Below, one piece after another: positions 31,201 to 39,413 of a DNA stretch of 64,000 nt; the first letter of the stretch is position 1; each line of letters starts with the position of its first letter. The stretch spans positions 3,691,797-3,755,796 of the forward strand of contig NC_067204.1 of NCBI RefSeq assembly GCF_026262505.1, given 5' to 3'. The position numbers and the translations under genes are program-made. This DNA is from Trichomonas vaginalis G3 (Eukaryota > Parabasalia > Trichomonadida > Trichomonadidae). A model generated the notes under the pieces. That model did no database searches. It was not told the DNA's origin and saw only the letters and a list, made by a program, of their open reading frames with translations.

Positions 31201-32290
31201 TAAGATTTTTAATTGAAATAAAAGAGTTAAATGTTCCACTTTGGTTCTTTTCTAGATCCATGTTTGAATCTTCTTCAGTACTTTTGCCATCAATCAAGCC
31301 AGATATGACCTCGCTTGCTTTTGGAGAAATAAATTCATCTTCAGGTTCTTCAGGGATATCTTCAAGAGTATGGGATACAAATGTGCTTTCTTGCTTCGAT
31401 GGTGATCCGAACGGAGATGATAAGATTGAGTTGCCTTTGCTTGGAGAATCTGACACTTTTTCATTTGGAGAACTTTTATTTATTGGCTTATCTAGTGAAG
31501 CTTTTGTCGAATTGAAAGAGTCTTCATCTTCATTATCAGAGCCGTTTTTATCGGAACCTGATAAATCTGCACCGAGAATCGCGAGATCCGGAGTATTTTC
31601 TTCAGAAGTATGACTACTCTTTTGATTTTGACCAGCTCCTTCATCAGAAAGATGTTTTAATTGAACGTGTTCTACCGGTGAATCAGAAATGTCACTCAAA
31701 ATATCGCTAGTTGTAATTTTATCAGATTTTGTATTTCCTCGTACAATACTACCTTCAGCAACACCCATACCATCAGGAAGTGTTGATGATTCTTGAGATT
31801 TCTCATTTTCAATTTTATCATCATCTATAGATGTCAAGGTATTCATAAAATTGTAATTTGCGAACTTCTTTACTTCTGTAGGTATCTTTTCTTTGCCACC
31901 AATTTCTACTTCTGGCTCATTATCATCTTCTTCATCGTAATATGAAATATATTCGTATTCATATGATTTGTGATCTTGATCACTTGATATAAAACGCTTA
32001 TCTAGTGAGCCACCCGTTGAATAAAAATTATCTCTAGATTCGGTTTTAGAAAATTCTGTTTTTGAGTCTTCAAATGATAATATAGAGTTAATATTGGATG
32101 CCACTTTGGAACTTTCACTTGAGTGTGGTGATTGCCCTAAACTATCGAGATTCTTTTTTAATTCTTCTTCGTATTGCTGTAAAGTATTAAAAATATCATG
32201 ATTAAATGAGATTTTTGGACAAGGCAGGAAATAATCTTCATCACTGTCTACTCCTATTGAAGAAGAATCTGTTAGTTTCTCGTCAGACAT
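28223..32290 (-). CDS. Large Ser/Asp-rich protein with about 13-residue STIKSEK repeats
   Basis: 1355 residues, one uninterrupted frame from ATG 32290. Residues about 466-970 are built of imperfect 10-20 residue repeats with core (D/E)(D/E)F(I/V)STIKSE separated by Ser/Asp spacers. The rest is also disordered and rich in Ser, Asp, Glu, Lys and Pro. A His cluster (HHHHRHRHHHH) lies near 1143, and Ser/Arg/Lys-rich basic patches (RSRRRKRKSSSSTSK) are near 1010. The C-terminus is basic (TARVQLASIQNSISISRQKR). It looks like a phosphorylation-rich linear scaffold. The alternation of FVSTIKSE could present many copies of one docking site. No family is recognised. It is a host gene, since it lies between the elements and has host codon use. 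Confidence 0.75.
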   Translation of the reverse strand: MSDEKLTDSSSIGVDSDEDYFLPCPKISFNHDIFNTLQQYEEELKKNLDSLGQSPHSSESSKVASNINSILSFEDSKTEFSKTESRDNFYSTGGSLDKRFISSDQDHKSYEYEYISYYDEEDDNEPEVEIGGKEKIPTEVKKFANYNFMNTLTSIDDDKIENEKSQESSTLPDGMGVAEGSIVRGNTKSDKITTSDILSDISDSPVEHVQLKHLSDEGAGQNQKSSHTSEENTPDLAILGADLSGSDKNGSDNEDEDSFNSTKASLDKPINKSSPNEKVSDSPSKGNSILSSPFGSPSKQESTFVSHTLEDIPEEPEDEFISPKASEVISGLIDGKSTEEDSNMDLEKNQSGTFNSFISIKNLKSVPNSIISADFVSELNESKNDDKDSILSSFTSAAQSPNKVETPGDSDFNSVISAKNEVVSEFNQTVSSINDKNKIFDSEDFDDSASSGSHKSEKKSQQSSDFISEIKSEEKSFGSSSFISTTKSTKNGNENSISEIHSGIAINEDSDNFISDPKSSKVISEGGSSDFISFSKSSVAQHANSDSGFISFISSKSSKKIKQDGSSDFISTIKSEKNALSSSEFITDDTFGSKSPSGNSDFISVISTERKKEDTDDDFISTIKSEKESSSNDFVSTIKSEKEQVSSSSGFITTISSEKKEKSESDDFVSTIKSEKQKSDGSSDFVSVITSNRGDSSDFVSTIKSEEQKVSESDDFISTMKTEPLRKSESSAYISFVKSEKASSTDSDDFVSTIKSEKKSTNSSDFVSTIKSENKSSESDDFISTIKSEKQQSESDDFVSTIKSEKKTDTESSDAFVSTIKSEKQSAVTSSEFISVLSSEKRNVSGSSEFISTITTKEASEKASDSDDFVSTIKSEIHKDSAIDEFISTIKSEKDVESSSDEFISTIKSNHSVESSDDIVETISEIQSQKETSDDFESTIKSVRENADKSSAKSENNDSLPDDFISTIKSVETAKSDAESSVTSIKSIPSESSQRSRRRKRKSSSSTSKSQVSINRKSEPTEKSIDDDFISFSNSKATVQSPEKQAENESSDNDNFIFQSPAPKQAKSRLNPEKTAKDNKNTKEDKPVKSDGPGELGNLQNLTANLQASNLSNETVLQLITTLSKIADQNKSSPDHHHHRHRHHHHRSLNTDEIPCIPTVFKKYSSASNTDQSSSSAEPIPQKRSRTKLSMSIPHDTNDFLDLEEISPTSISASDIPQNDEIPKPTFISFREDEKDKKVRLSLSRTKQIGDIPPQNERSPLKVSQNTMNSPSIKLSPIKSKQSPTITRFSSSQYTTSAYPSYGAYPIDENFISTIRTARVQLASIQNSISISRQKRAMHESRVSSFKYTKNPYNE

Positions 32291-32598
32291 TGATTTTTCC
32301 TAATTTCCAAACGTACATCAAAAATTCTCAAAATATTGATATAATCCGGAAAGATATAGTAAATCAGTTAAATATATGATTTCTCAAATTAAAGATTGAG
32401 ATTTTTTGTTAGTTGATATCAAATCATATTGATTACACTCATTTTAGTCATAAAGGATGGAAAAACATGGTTATCTAGGAAGGGAACCGTAAAATTTTGT
32501 TTATTCTTTGTAACTTTCATTTTAGCTTAGCATAATCTATTTTAATAAATTCGATATTTATGTTCTACCATTTTTTTTATCTGAATAACGCTCACACA
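32291..32598. other. Host intergenic region before element 2
   Basis: 308 bp of AT-rich sequence upstream of the Ser-rich gene, so it should hold that gene's promoter. No clear initiator or other motif is seen. It ends in the target copy ACACA at 32594-32598. Confidence 0.5.
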
Positions 32599-32732
32599 AA
32601 AAAAAAAAGGTAGTGGGGCTTCCAGGCACTTCGTGCCTTCTAGCCCTGAAGATGATTATTATAAATGAAGTTCTTATATATACGGGTCTTCCAGGAGCTT
32701 TTCACAAATTATATATGTTTTCATGTTTTGTC
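32599..32732 (+). repeat. Element 2 left terminal inverted repeat
   Basis: Matches the right end through GGTAGTGGGGC, the palindromic core AGGCACTTCGTGCCT and the inner block CACAAATTATATATGTTTTC. It is shorter than the right copy, which has a duplicated core. Confidence 0.85.
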
Positions 32733-32779
32733 ACTTTTCTGTCACTTTTCAGGAAAAACATTTTTATTATTATATATAA

Positions 32780-33583
32780 ATGAATTTTACAAAACCTCCG
32801 TTACCGTTCTTTGGAAATAAGAGTAAATGTAAAGATATTATATTGAGAGAACTTAAGAAACTACCGAATGGTCTAACATTTGTAGATTTGTTCGGTGGAA
32901 GTTTCTATATATCCCATTTGTGCCATATAATATTCCCAGACTCAAAGATTATATGCAATGACTTCGACAACTATATGGACCGTCTCAAACATATACCAGA
33001 CACAAACAATATATTGAAAGAGTTAAAAGAAAAGATACCTATAGGTAAGATGGAACGTATACCATTAGATAAGAAAAATATTGTGAGAGAGGTTTTGAAA
33101 AAAGCAGAATATATAGACTGGGATAGTATATCTGCTAGACTATTATATAGTGGTGCTATAAGAGTTCATGACATTGAAACACTTATGTCAAAAGTTTTAT
33201 ATCTTAACTATACAAATGTTTTCAAAGAGGACATAGAAAAATATATTGAGGGTATAGAGTTTGTGAGATGTCATTGGACAGATTTGTATGAAAAATATAA
33301 AGACAAGGAAAATGTTTTCTTTATAGTGGACCCGCCGTTCTATAACACATGGGATTTTCAATACCAAGTAGACTGGACTTTGAGAGACTCTTTAGAAACT
33401 TTAGACGTTTTACATAACCATCCATGCTTTTACTTTACATCCGATAAAAGTGGTTTGGAAAGTGTCATGAAATGGTTAGAGGACATACATGACTATGAGT
33501 TTATATATGACAAGATAGAATATGAGAGAGGTCCTATAAACTGGAGAAAGTGTCATAACAAAAGAAATTTTATTAGTAAGTAA
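32780..33583 (+). CDS. D12-class adenine-N6 DNA methyltransferase (Dam-like)
   Basis: 267 residues, whole. PPLPFFGNKSK (6-16) and FVDLFGGS (34-41) form the AdoMet-binding N-terminal motifs. DPPFYNT at 184-190 is the catalytic DPPY-type motif. The order and length are those of Dam/MboI-type alpha-class enzymes, which transfer a methyl group to adenine N6 in DNA. Trichomonas is known to carry N6-methyladenine and Maverick-derived adenine methyltransferases, so this gene could mark element and host DNA. It is the first gene inside the left TIR, begins in ATATATAAATG context and is followed with no gap by a small membrane protein. Confidence 0.92.
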   Translation: MNFTKPPLPFFGNKSKCKDIILRELKKLPNGLTFVDLFGGSFYISHLCHIIFPDSKIICNDFDNYMDRLKHIPDTNNILKELKEKIPIGKMERIPLDKKNIVREVLKKAEYIDWDSISARLLYSGAIRVHDIETLMSKVLYLNYTNVFKEDIEKYIEGIEFVRCHWTDLYEKYKDKENVFFIVDPPFYNTWDFQYQVDWTLRDSLETLDVLHNHPCFYFTSDKSGLESVMKWLEDIHDYEFIYDKIEYERGPINWRKCHNKRNFISK

Positions 33584-33715
33584 ATGTGGTTTGAAATAGG
33601 ACTACTTGTTTTAGGTTTTTTCCATTGTGTCATTTATTTATTTGACGTGGCAGAAAAGTACAGAGAATATGAAGATGAACCAATGCCTGCAAATGTTCAG
33701 CATATGTACTCGTAA
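33584..33715 (+). CDS. Small single-pass membrane protein, 43 residues
   Basis: The ATG abuts the methyltransferase stop (TAAATG). The frame reads MWFEIGLLVLGFFHCVIYLF, a clear membrane helix, followed by a polar tail DVAEKYREYEDEPMPANVQ. Short membrane proteins are common near virion genes. It is likely co-transcribed with the methyltransferase. Confidence 0.55.
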   Translation: MWFEIGLLVLGFFHCVIYLFDVAEKYREYEDEPMPANVQHMYS

Positions 33716-33738
33716 GAGATATTTTTATCTAATATTAA

Positions 33739-34101
33739 ATGGACGCACAGAACTTAGCGAATGCACAGCAACCTGGACAACCAAACCCAGAGAATATTCC
33801 AAATGAAGTTAGAATACAAACTGCAATGGCAAACTATGGTCAAGTGCCAACAGATGTACAAATGCAAACTGCCATGTCAAATGACGCTGCGTTAGGTTTG
33901 CCACCATGGTATGCAAATATGAGATGGAAAGAGTTTTATACAAACCCTGAAGTGGGATATAAACAACTTTATGCAGATGACGCGAACACAGGAGTTGACC
34001 CAGAATATGTTTTCTACCAGAGGAGAAACAGAATGTATGAGCTCCAGTTAAAGAATGCTATGGAACTCAACAGGAAACGTAAGAGACTAGGCGGACATTA
34101 G
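33739..34101 (+). CDS. Hypothetical Asn/Gln-rich element protein, 120 residues
   Basis: It starts at TATTAAATG. It contains an internal near-repeat (VRIQTAMANYGQVPTD and VQMQTAMSNDAALG), a Trp/Tyr-rich middle (PPWYANMRWKEFYTNPEV) and a basic tail (NRKRKRLGGH). It lies in a run of small + strand genes ahead of the fibre. The basic tail could contact DNA. No family is recognised. Confidence 0.55.
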   Translation: MDAQNLANAQQPGQPNPENIPNEVRIQTAMANYGQVPTDVQMQTAMSNDAALGLPPWYANMRWKEFYTNPEVGYKQLYADDANTGVDPEYVFYQRRNRMYELQLKNAMELNRKRKRLGGH

Positions 34102-34119
34102 ATTTTTACATATAGTAAA

Positions 34120-34362
34120 ATGGGTTTCTTCAGTAGTATTGGAAACTTCTTTCGAAATGTTGGAAGAGGTATATGGAATGGAATAAAAACCGTAGGAAGA
34201 GGAATTTGGAACGGAGTCAAAAATATTGGTAAAAGAGTAGGTCAGTTTGTTGGTATTATACCTAAAGACCCTGAACCAGAAGAACAAGCTCCTGTTATAC
34301 AACAGCCTGAACCTGCACCACAGTCTAGTTGGCAACCAAATCCAACACCTCAACCGTATTAA
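34120..34362 (+). CDS. Amphipathic basic peptide with Pro/Gln tail (virion peptide candidate)
   Basis: 80 residues. The first 45 are a basic amphipathic helix with the unit GRGIWNG(I/V)K repeated twice (after GFFSSIGNFFRNV). The rest is a Pro/Glu/Gln-rich tail ending PNPTPQPY. It matches in type the 6905-7141 peptide of element 1. In adenovirus-like particles a similar helix disrupts membranes during entry; that role is inferred here. The tail could bind a capsid protein. Confidence 0.6.
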   Translation: MGFFSSIGNFFRNVGRGIWNGIKTVGRGIWNGVKNIGKRVGQFVGIIPKDPEPEEQAPVIQQPEPAPQSSWQPNPTPQPY

Positions 34363-34437
34363 AAAATTATATTTTTACCGTTCGATAGTAGTTGTATATG
34401 AAACTAAGTTCTAAGTAAAACGCATGGTATAATGGAA

Positions 34438-35214
34438 TTATTTTTTTCTTCCATCTGTAGTAAACCATACTTGAAAGTCTGAAATACTTCCACTTGGTGG
34501 TTCGTATAACTTTGTAGGTTTTTCGTAAAAGTCATTTGCCAAGCATAAGAAAGAGTTTTGGGCGCCAGAAAATGAAGCATGAACAATAATAGCAGCTGGG
34601 TCGAAAACATCTTTAAATAAATATGGTTCATCTCTTGCATATCGACTGTAAATATTTGCTAAAGGAAGTTTGACTTTCTGATTTAACATTCTTTGCAAAT
34701 AATACCATGACATTGCAGTGAATTCTGTATATATTTGTTCGTCTTTCTTTGGATTGTCTTCGTAGATTTGAAATGACACTTGTGAATTTTGTTTGTCATA
34801 TACAATTCTCACATAAAGTGTGCTCTCGGTATTTGCATATTCATCAGCATATTTTGCATAACATGAATTTATTTTATCTTCTATATTTTTTAACGCAGTC
34901 TGTAGAGAAGATGAAAGGTCAACTTGTATTAGCTCAATTTCTTCCCACATTTTTCGTTTCCCTTCAGATATATAATCTATATGAAACCTTACAATAAATG
35001 GAAAACTTTTATCTTCTACAGACACAAACTTCATTCTACGAAAGCCAATAGCTTTTGTGACAGATGGGTCTCTTAACCATCTTAATGGGTAGTCAAAACG
35101 ATAGCCTTCATGCTTTACGGTCTCTGTCTCAAACTTTTGACCGACATTAGTAAAAAGTTCATCTAATGGTTTAGTTGTAGCAACTCTTGAATTTTCTTTT
35201 TCTATTGGAAGCAT
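34438..35214 (-). CDS. Beta-rich virion-associated protein candidate, 258 residues
   Basis: Whole, from ATG 35214, divergent from the fibre gene with only 18 bp between the starts. The C-terminal half has LFKDVFDPAAIIVHASFSG, FLCLANDFYEKP and SISDFQVWFTTDGRKK, a pattern that recalls fibre-base or spike proteins in Polinton relatives. A decayed second copy lies at 40021-40877 (HASFSSSNNSFLCIGKDFY, SDFQVWFTTNG). Coupling with the fibre by a shared promoter region suggests that they act together on the virion. The family name is uncertain. Confidence 0.6.
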   Translation of the reverse strand: MLPIEKENSRVATTKPLDELFTNVGQKFETETVKHEGYRFDYPLRWLRDPSVTKAIGFRRMKFVSVEDKSFPFIVRFHIDYISEGKRKMWEEIELIQVDLSSSLQTALKNIEDKINSCYAKYADEYANTESTLYVRIVYDKQNSQVSFQIYEDNPKKDEQIYTEFTAMSWYYLQRMLNQKVKLPLANIYSRYARDEPYLFKDVFDPAAIIVHASFSGAQNSFLCLANDFYEKPTKLYEPPSGSISDFQVWFTTDGRKK

Positions 35215-35232
35215 ATTTTATCTAGAATAAAA

Positions 35233-36903
35233 ATGTCGAAAGATATTGCTTCCATGAGAGAAATACAACACAACCGACAACTCATTATGCAAGCTCTAAA
35301 TAAGAACACAACAAACTTTTCAAACTATTCTAAGATATCTGAGTCATTGAAAGAAGGAAACTTAAAACTGACATTAAACCCAATGACAGATGAGTTTCTA
35401 TTTCAAGACAAGAAGAACAATACTGTCTGTATAAATCCAACAAAAGGAACTTTAAACGAGAAACCTATAAATGAACTTCTTTTGAAAGCAGATGTTGACA
35501 ACAAAGCTGACAAAGAATATGTAGACGATGCAATAGCAAAAGAAGAAGAAAGAGCTAACAATGCTTATGCAACAAAAGAACATACTCATCCTGAACTAGC
35601 AGACAAAACATATGTTGACAATAAAATGTCAAGTGAAGTGACAAGAGCTGAAAACGAATATTCTAAAAAGACTCATACACATTCTATATCTGAAATAACA
35701 GACTTACAAGAAACCTTAAACAGGAAAAGTGCCGTTGGACATACACATACCATTGCAAATATTACAAACTTACAAGAAACCTTAAACAGGAAAAGTGCCG
35801 TTGGACATACACATACATCTTCTGAAATAACAGACTTAAACGTTAGCCTTGAAAAGAAAGCAGATAAAACATATGTCAATGAAATATACCAAAGTTTGAT
35901 AGGAACAAAAAATATTGAAACTATTGTTGGTGACTTTTCTTTCAATGAAGAAAATAAATATTTTAGATGGCAGTTTGTACATTCCTTAAAAAATGGTACA
36001 CGGTATAAACTCATTCCGAAAAATAACAATGAAATGTATGTAAGCTATAAAAAGAATGATGGTACACAAGTTAAAGTTCCATTAGACAACAACTGCTACT
36101 TAAACTTATATGGAGACGAACAAAAGAAATATTTAAGAGTTTATGAAATGACAGATATGACATTGCCTGACCCAGCTCCAGCACCATATTATTATGACTA
36201 TGGAGATGACGTCAGAACACCACATGTAGATGAACAAAAGCTAACATTATATTTAGATTATTATAGATATAAAAGATATAATGCAATAGAAAAAACGAGA
36301 ATAGTATACTATTATGAAGATGACAGAAATAAATATTATAGTCAAGATTTTACCTACCCTGAAAACATAAGATTATATTATAAAAAATATTCTGACACAA
36401 ACCAGAAGAAACCTGAAATAGTTGCACTATATTTTAAGTTCAAAAGAGACAATCCTATAATGTCTCATATGTTTGATTTAATGAACCCAGTAGGTTCTAT
36501 TTATACATCTATGGAAGCAAGAGGTCCTCAAGTAATGTTTGGTGTTGGTGCATGGGAACAAATAGTCGACAGGTTTTTGTATTGTGCAAACTCTTCAAAG
36601 GAAACAGGTGGAAGTAAAACGATTTCAGGTGAAAATTTACCTGCACACAGTCACTACATAGATTTAAGTACATCTCAAGCAGGTTGGCATAAGCATAGAT
36701 ATTGGGATTGGTCAGGAATAACAAAAGGTAAAGGATATGATGTTAAAGAGGACGTTAAGTTTGCTATAAATTGTTACTGGGATGACACTCAGGGAGAAGG
36801 AAACCATACACATTTCGTTTCAGGATATACGCAAACAACGGGACAAAGTAAAGACTACATGCCACCTTACATGACAGTTTACGCATGGTATAGAATTGCT
36901 TAG
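35233..36903 (+). CDS. Fibre with HTH-repeat stalk and phage-type collar knob
   Basis: 556 residues, whole. Residues about 85-215 hold ADKEYVDDAI/ADKTYVDNK units and three THTHSISEITDLQ-type repeats, typical of bacteriophage tail-fibre stalks; one 72-bp unit is duplicated almost exactly near 35690-35830. Residues about 225-410 form a beta-rich shaft or head. Residues 416-556 are the collar knob: NPVGSIYTS, GAWEQIVDRFLYC, ENLPAHSHYI, GNHTHFVSG and DYMPPYMTVYAWYRIA. It shares the knob with the element 1 fibre but not the propeller region, so heads are swapped between a common stalk and knob. It is probably the host-recognition spike. It overlaps the integrase stop by 4 bp. Confidence 0.85.
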   Translation: MSKDIASMREIQHNRQLIMQALNKNTTNFSNYSKISESLKEGNLKLTLNPMTDEFLFQDKKNNTVCINPTKGTLNEKPINELLLKADVDNKADKEYVDDAIAKEEERANNAYATKEHTHPELADKTYVDNKMSSEVTRAENEYSKKTHTHSISEITDLQETLNRKSAVGHTHTIANITNLQETLNRKSAVGHTHTSSEITDLNVSLEKKADKTYVNEIYQSLIGTKNIETIVGDFSFNEENKYFRWQFVHSLKNGTRYKLIPKNNNEMYVSYKKNDGTQVKVPLDNNCYLNLYGDEQKKYLRVYEMTDMTLPDPAPAPYYYDYGDDVRTPHVDEQKLTLYLDYYRYKRYNAIEKTRIVYYYEDDRNKYYSQDFTYPENIRLYYKKYSDTNQKKPEIVALYFKFKRDNPIMSHMFDLMNPVGSIYTSMEARGPQVMFGVGAWEQIVDRFLYCANSSKETGGSKTISGENLPAHSHYIDLSTSQAGWHKHRYWDWSGITKGKGYDVKEDVKFAINCYWDDTQGEGNHTHFVSGYTQTTGQSKDYMPPYMTVYAWYRIA

Positions 36904-37857
36904 TCGTCATTTTCAACTTCTTTAGCATATTCGTCAGGAGTTGTCTTATATTTGTTAGGAACTGTCTTTGAAAGTATACCACCTTGAACTTTGACAAGTT
37001 TGAAACGAGGTCTGACAATAGTAGTTTTATCTTCTGCTTGCAGTGTGTACATTTTGCCATGTTTGCCTAAAACTTCATAATATTCTCTTGTATACTTTCT
37101 TCTATTTTTACGAACACGAATGTGAGTACCTGTCGGGTTCCCATTGTTGTCATAGTCAATAGTATTTTCATATGGGTCGCGTTTGGGTATTTCTATTTTT
37201 ACTTTGTCACCTTTCTGAAGTTTGAAGCCCGGCATTCTTTCTTGTTTGTCTCTTTTGACTAAATTATTAAATATATAGTCTTTCTCTAAGTCAGGGTTGT
37301 TTTTCATTTCTTCGGGGAGTGGTTTCCCAAACCTTTTTGTTTACGGCTATTGTAAATATTTAAAACTTGTCTCATCTTTGCCATGGAGAAGTGTCTATAT
37401 TTGTCGTCATATGACATTTCATTTGCTTCACCACCTTGTGGTTGGTTTAGGTCTCTTAACATTTTTATACAACCGTCAATGACACCAAGAGCAGAATGGT
37501 TTTGGTCGACAATGAAATATTGGTTTACATTTTTTGAACGCAGATAGTTTTTTACATCATCTGATTTGAAAGAACTTTCACAGTCAGATGTCAGTTTTGT
37601 TGGATGGTATTTGTCAACGAATATTGTCAAAGCAGTTTTCACATCTAAAATATTTTTGGACTGTAATGGTATGGCTTCACAGTATCTTGTGTTTTGACCG
37701 ACAAATATTAGCCAGTATGGTGGTCCATCTGTTCTAACTCTCGGAATGTTTTCCAAGATATCCATAAACCAAGCATTTGTGTTGAACTAAAGATTTTTAC
37801 CATGAGTGCTTTCTTTGTCGCTTTAGAAACATAGGGGTCCTTGTTTGGATTCGTCAT
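36900..37857 (-). pseudogene. rve integrase of element 2, interrupted
   Basis: The core segments are LIFVGQNTRYCEAIPL, KLTSDCESSFKSDD and HSALGVIDGCIKMLRDL, followed by a basic tail with FKLQKGDKVKIEIPKRD and an SH3-like end (GKMYTLQAEDKTTIVRPRFKL). It is diverged from the element 1 integrase, but both have Asp at the third acidic position. About two breaks. It lies tail to tail with the fibre. Confidence 0.78.
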
Positions 37858-37874
37858 TTTTTAACCCATAAGAA

Positions 37875-38275
37875 ATGGGTTTATTTGGCGCATTAGCAGG
37901 AGTCGCATCTAGATTTTTACCCGCAGTGGAACAATAGCCAGAGGTGTATTTGGAGTTGGAAGGAAGATTTTGAGTACATTAGGTATACTTAAAGAGAAAG
38001 CACAACCTATTATACAAACTGTACAGAAAGGTTGGGATGTAGCACGAGATGCAACAAATCTTATTCCAAATCCTGAAACAAGAGGAAAAGTTCAAGGATG
38101 GATGGACAATGTAGGAAGACAAGCAGGAAACTATTATAACAAAGCAAATGACTACTATAACCAAGCAGGACACTATATGGACCAAGGTGAAAGATTCTTT
38201 AACAGAGGATATAACCATGCACAACAATGGGTAAACAATAACCAACCTCAACCGCCTCAAACGTGGGGAATGTAA
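37875..38275 (+). pseudogene. Amphipathic/repeat virion peptide candidate, interrupted
   Basis: It opens MGLFGALAGVASRFLP, like the other short amphipathic peptides. It then has a Tyr/Gln/Asn-rich helical part with short repeats (NYYNKANDYYNQAGHYMDQG, then ERFFNRGYNHAQQWV) and a Pro tail (QPQPPQTWGM). About one break. A third member of the small virion-peptide group is likely. Confidence 0.45.
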
Positions 38276-38294
38276 AGTTTTTTACTGAGATGAA

Positions 38295-38447
38295 ATGAAC
38301 AATACAGCATTGAGACAAATGGGTTCAAGATGGATTTGTCGGCTTCCAGCAGTTACACAACGTGTTTGTCAAGTTCTTCCTATACCTCAGGAAGTTTTAG
38401 ACCGACTTAAAAAACCTAAACAACCAGTTGAAAACAAACCAAACTAA
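38295..38447 (+). CDS. Small basic hypothetical protein, 50 residues
   Basis: MNNTALRQMGSRWICRLPAV leads to a Pro/Lys tail. The leader TTTTTTACTGAGATGAA just before its ATG recurs exactly before the next gene at 38467. That shared leader is the main support for this being a gene. Confidence 0.45.
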   Translation: MNNTALRQMGSRWICRLPAVTQRVCQVLPIPQEVLDRLKKPKQPVENKPN

Positions 38448-38466
38448 AATTTTTTACTGAGATGAA

Positions 38467-38808
38467 ATGACCGAAGAAGTTGAAACGGTAGATTTGACAC
38501 CACAACAAAAAGTTCAGAACCATTGTCAAAACCTGCTTCAAAGAACTTACAGATGAAGAGAAAAATTCAATAATAGAAAGTGCCAGGTCTGGAAATACAA
38601 ACCCTAACTATAAAGTCACTTTTCATAGAAATGGAACGGCTAGTATCTCAAAAAAGAAACAGACTCTCACAAATAAAATATTGAAGTCTGAAGGAGCTTT
38701 CGAGACAACAGATGGAAAAGTTTACTTCACTGACCAACAGTTCATTATAGAACATCTCATTGACTTAGAGTCGAAATATTCTAACTTTACAACAAACACA
38801 AAAAGTTG
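38467..38808 (+). pseudogene. Hypothetical element gene, broken
   Basis: It starts MTEEVETVDLTPQQKVQN after the same TTTTTTACTGAGATGAA leader as 38295. A later part reads NYKVTFHRNGTASISKKKQT and GKVYFTDQQFIIEHLIDL. Two or so breaks. No family recognised. Confidence 0.4.
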
Positions 38809-38826
38809 AAAGGAAAACAAAAACAA

Positions 38827-39050
38827 ATGGCATATGATATTTATGAAGATGTTGACAACACAACTGTTCCTGCAGGTGAGGTAAAGTCAGAGGAACCGAA
38901 AAGTGACGAAAAACCGATAGAAGAAGAGAAACCAAAAACTGAAGATAACCAAAACCAAAGTTTAGTTTGGAAACTAAACCAAGTCAACCTTCATTAGCTG
39001 GTATGGGTTGGCGTCAAAGACTTATGGCAGCAGGCGGTTATGTAAAGTAA
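38827..39050 (+). pseudogene. Short acidic/Pro-rich element gene, broken
   Basis: It reads MAYDIYEDVDNTTVPAGEVK, then a Lys/Glu/Pro linker (KPIEEEKPKTED). About one break before the end near GWRQRLMAAGGY. Small, low complexity, unassigned. Confidence 0.35.
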
Positions 39051-39078
39051 AGAAAAAAATTTTTTTATTTTTATAAAA

Positions 39079-39345
39079 ATGCCCCATATAGAATGGATAG
39101 AAATCTGCTAGAATAAAAGCAGAGTTGCAAAGATATGGTTGGAGAGTTTCGAAGAAGTTTAAATATAGGAAGGAAGACCCATAAAAGTCTATGACAAACT
39201 GGCTGGTCTTCGCTACGAAATGGATTTGGAAACAGCACGTGCAAATTATCCAAACAGACTAGAGAGGTTAGAAGAAGAACGTCTTATGGACATGCCTTTC
39301 GATGTTAGTGAACCTCAAGTTGAAGGACACTTGTTTGTTAGATGA
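39079..39345 (+). pseudogene. Decayed small element gene
   Basis: Coding-like pieces such as LRYEMDLETARANYPNRLER and EERLMDMPFDVSEP remain. The frame is interrupted more than once. Its 3' flank (CATACATTTTAAAACAATATATTTTTA) recurs after the HNH remnant at about 39985-40015, which suggests a local duplication. Confidence 0.35.
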
Positions 39346-39413
39346 GAAATATGAAATGGCATACATTTTAAAACAATATATTTTTAAAAAAATATTTTTT
39401 TATTTTATTTGAA

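Noticed and set aside
28917-31613. Several antisense or alternative-frame genes within the STIKSEK gene
   Set aside because: They are produced by its repeats; only the 1355-codon frame is unbroken and has a good start.
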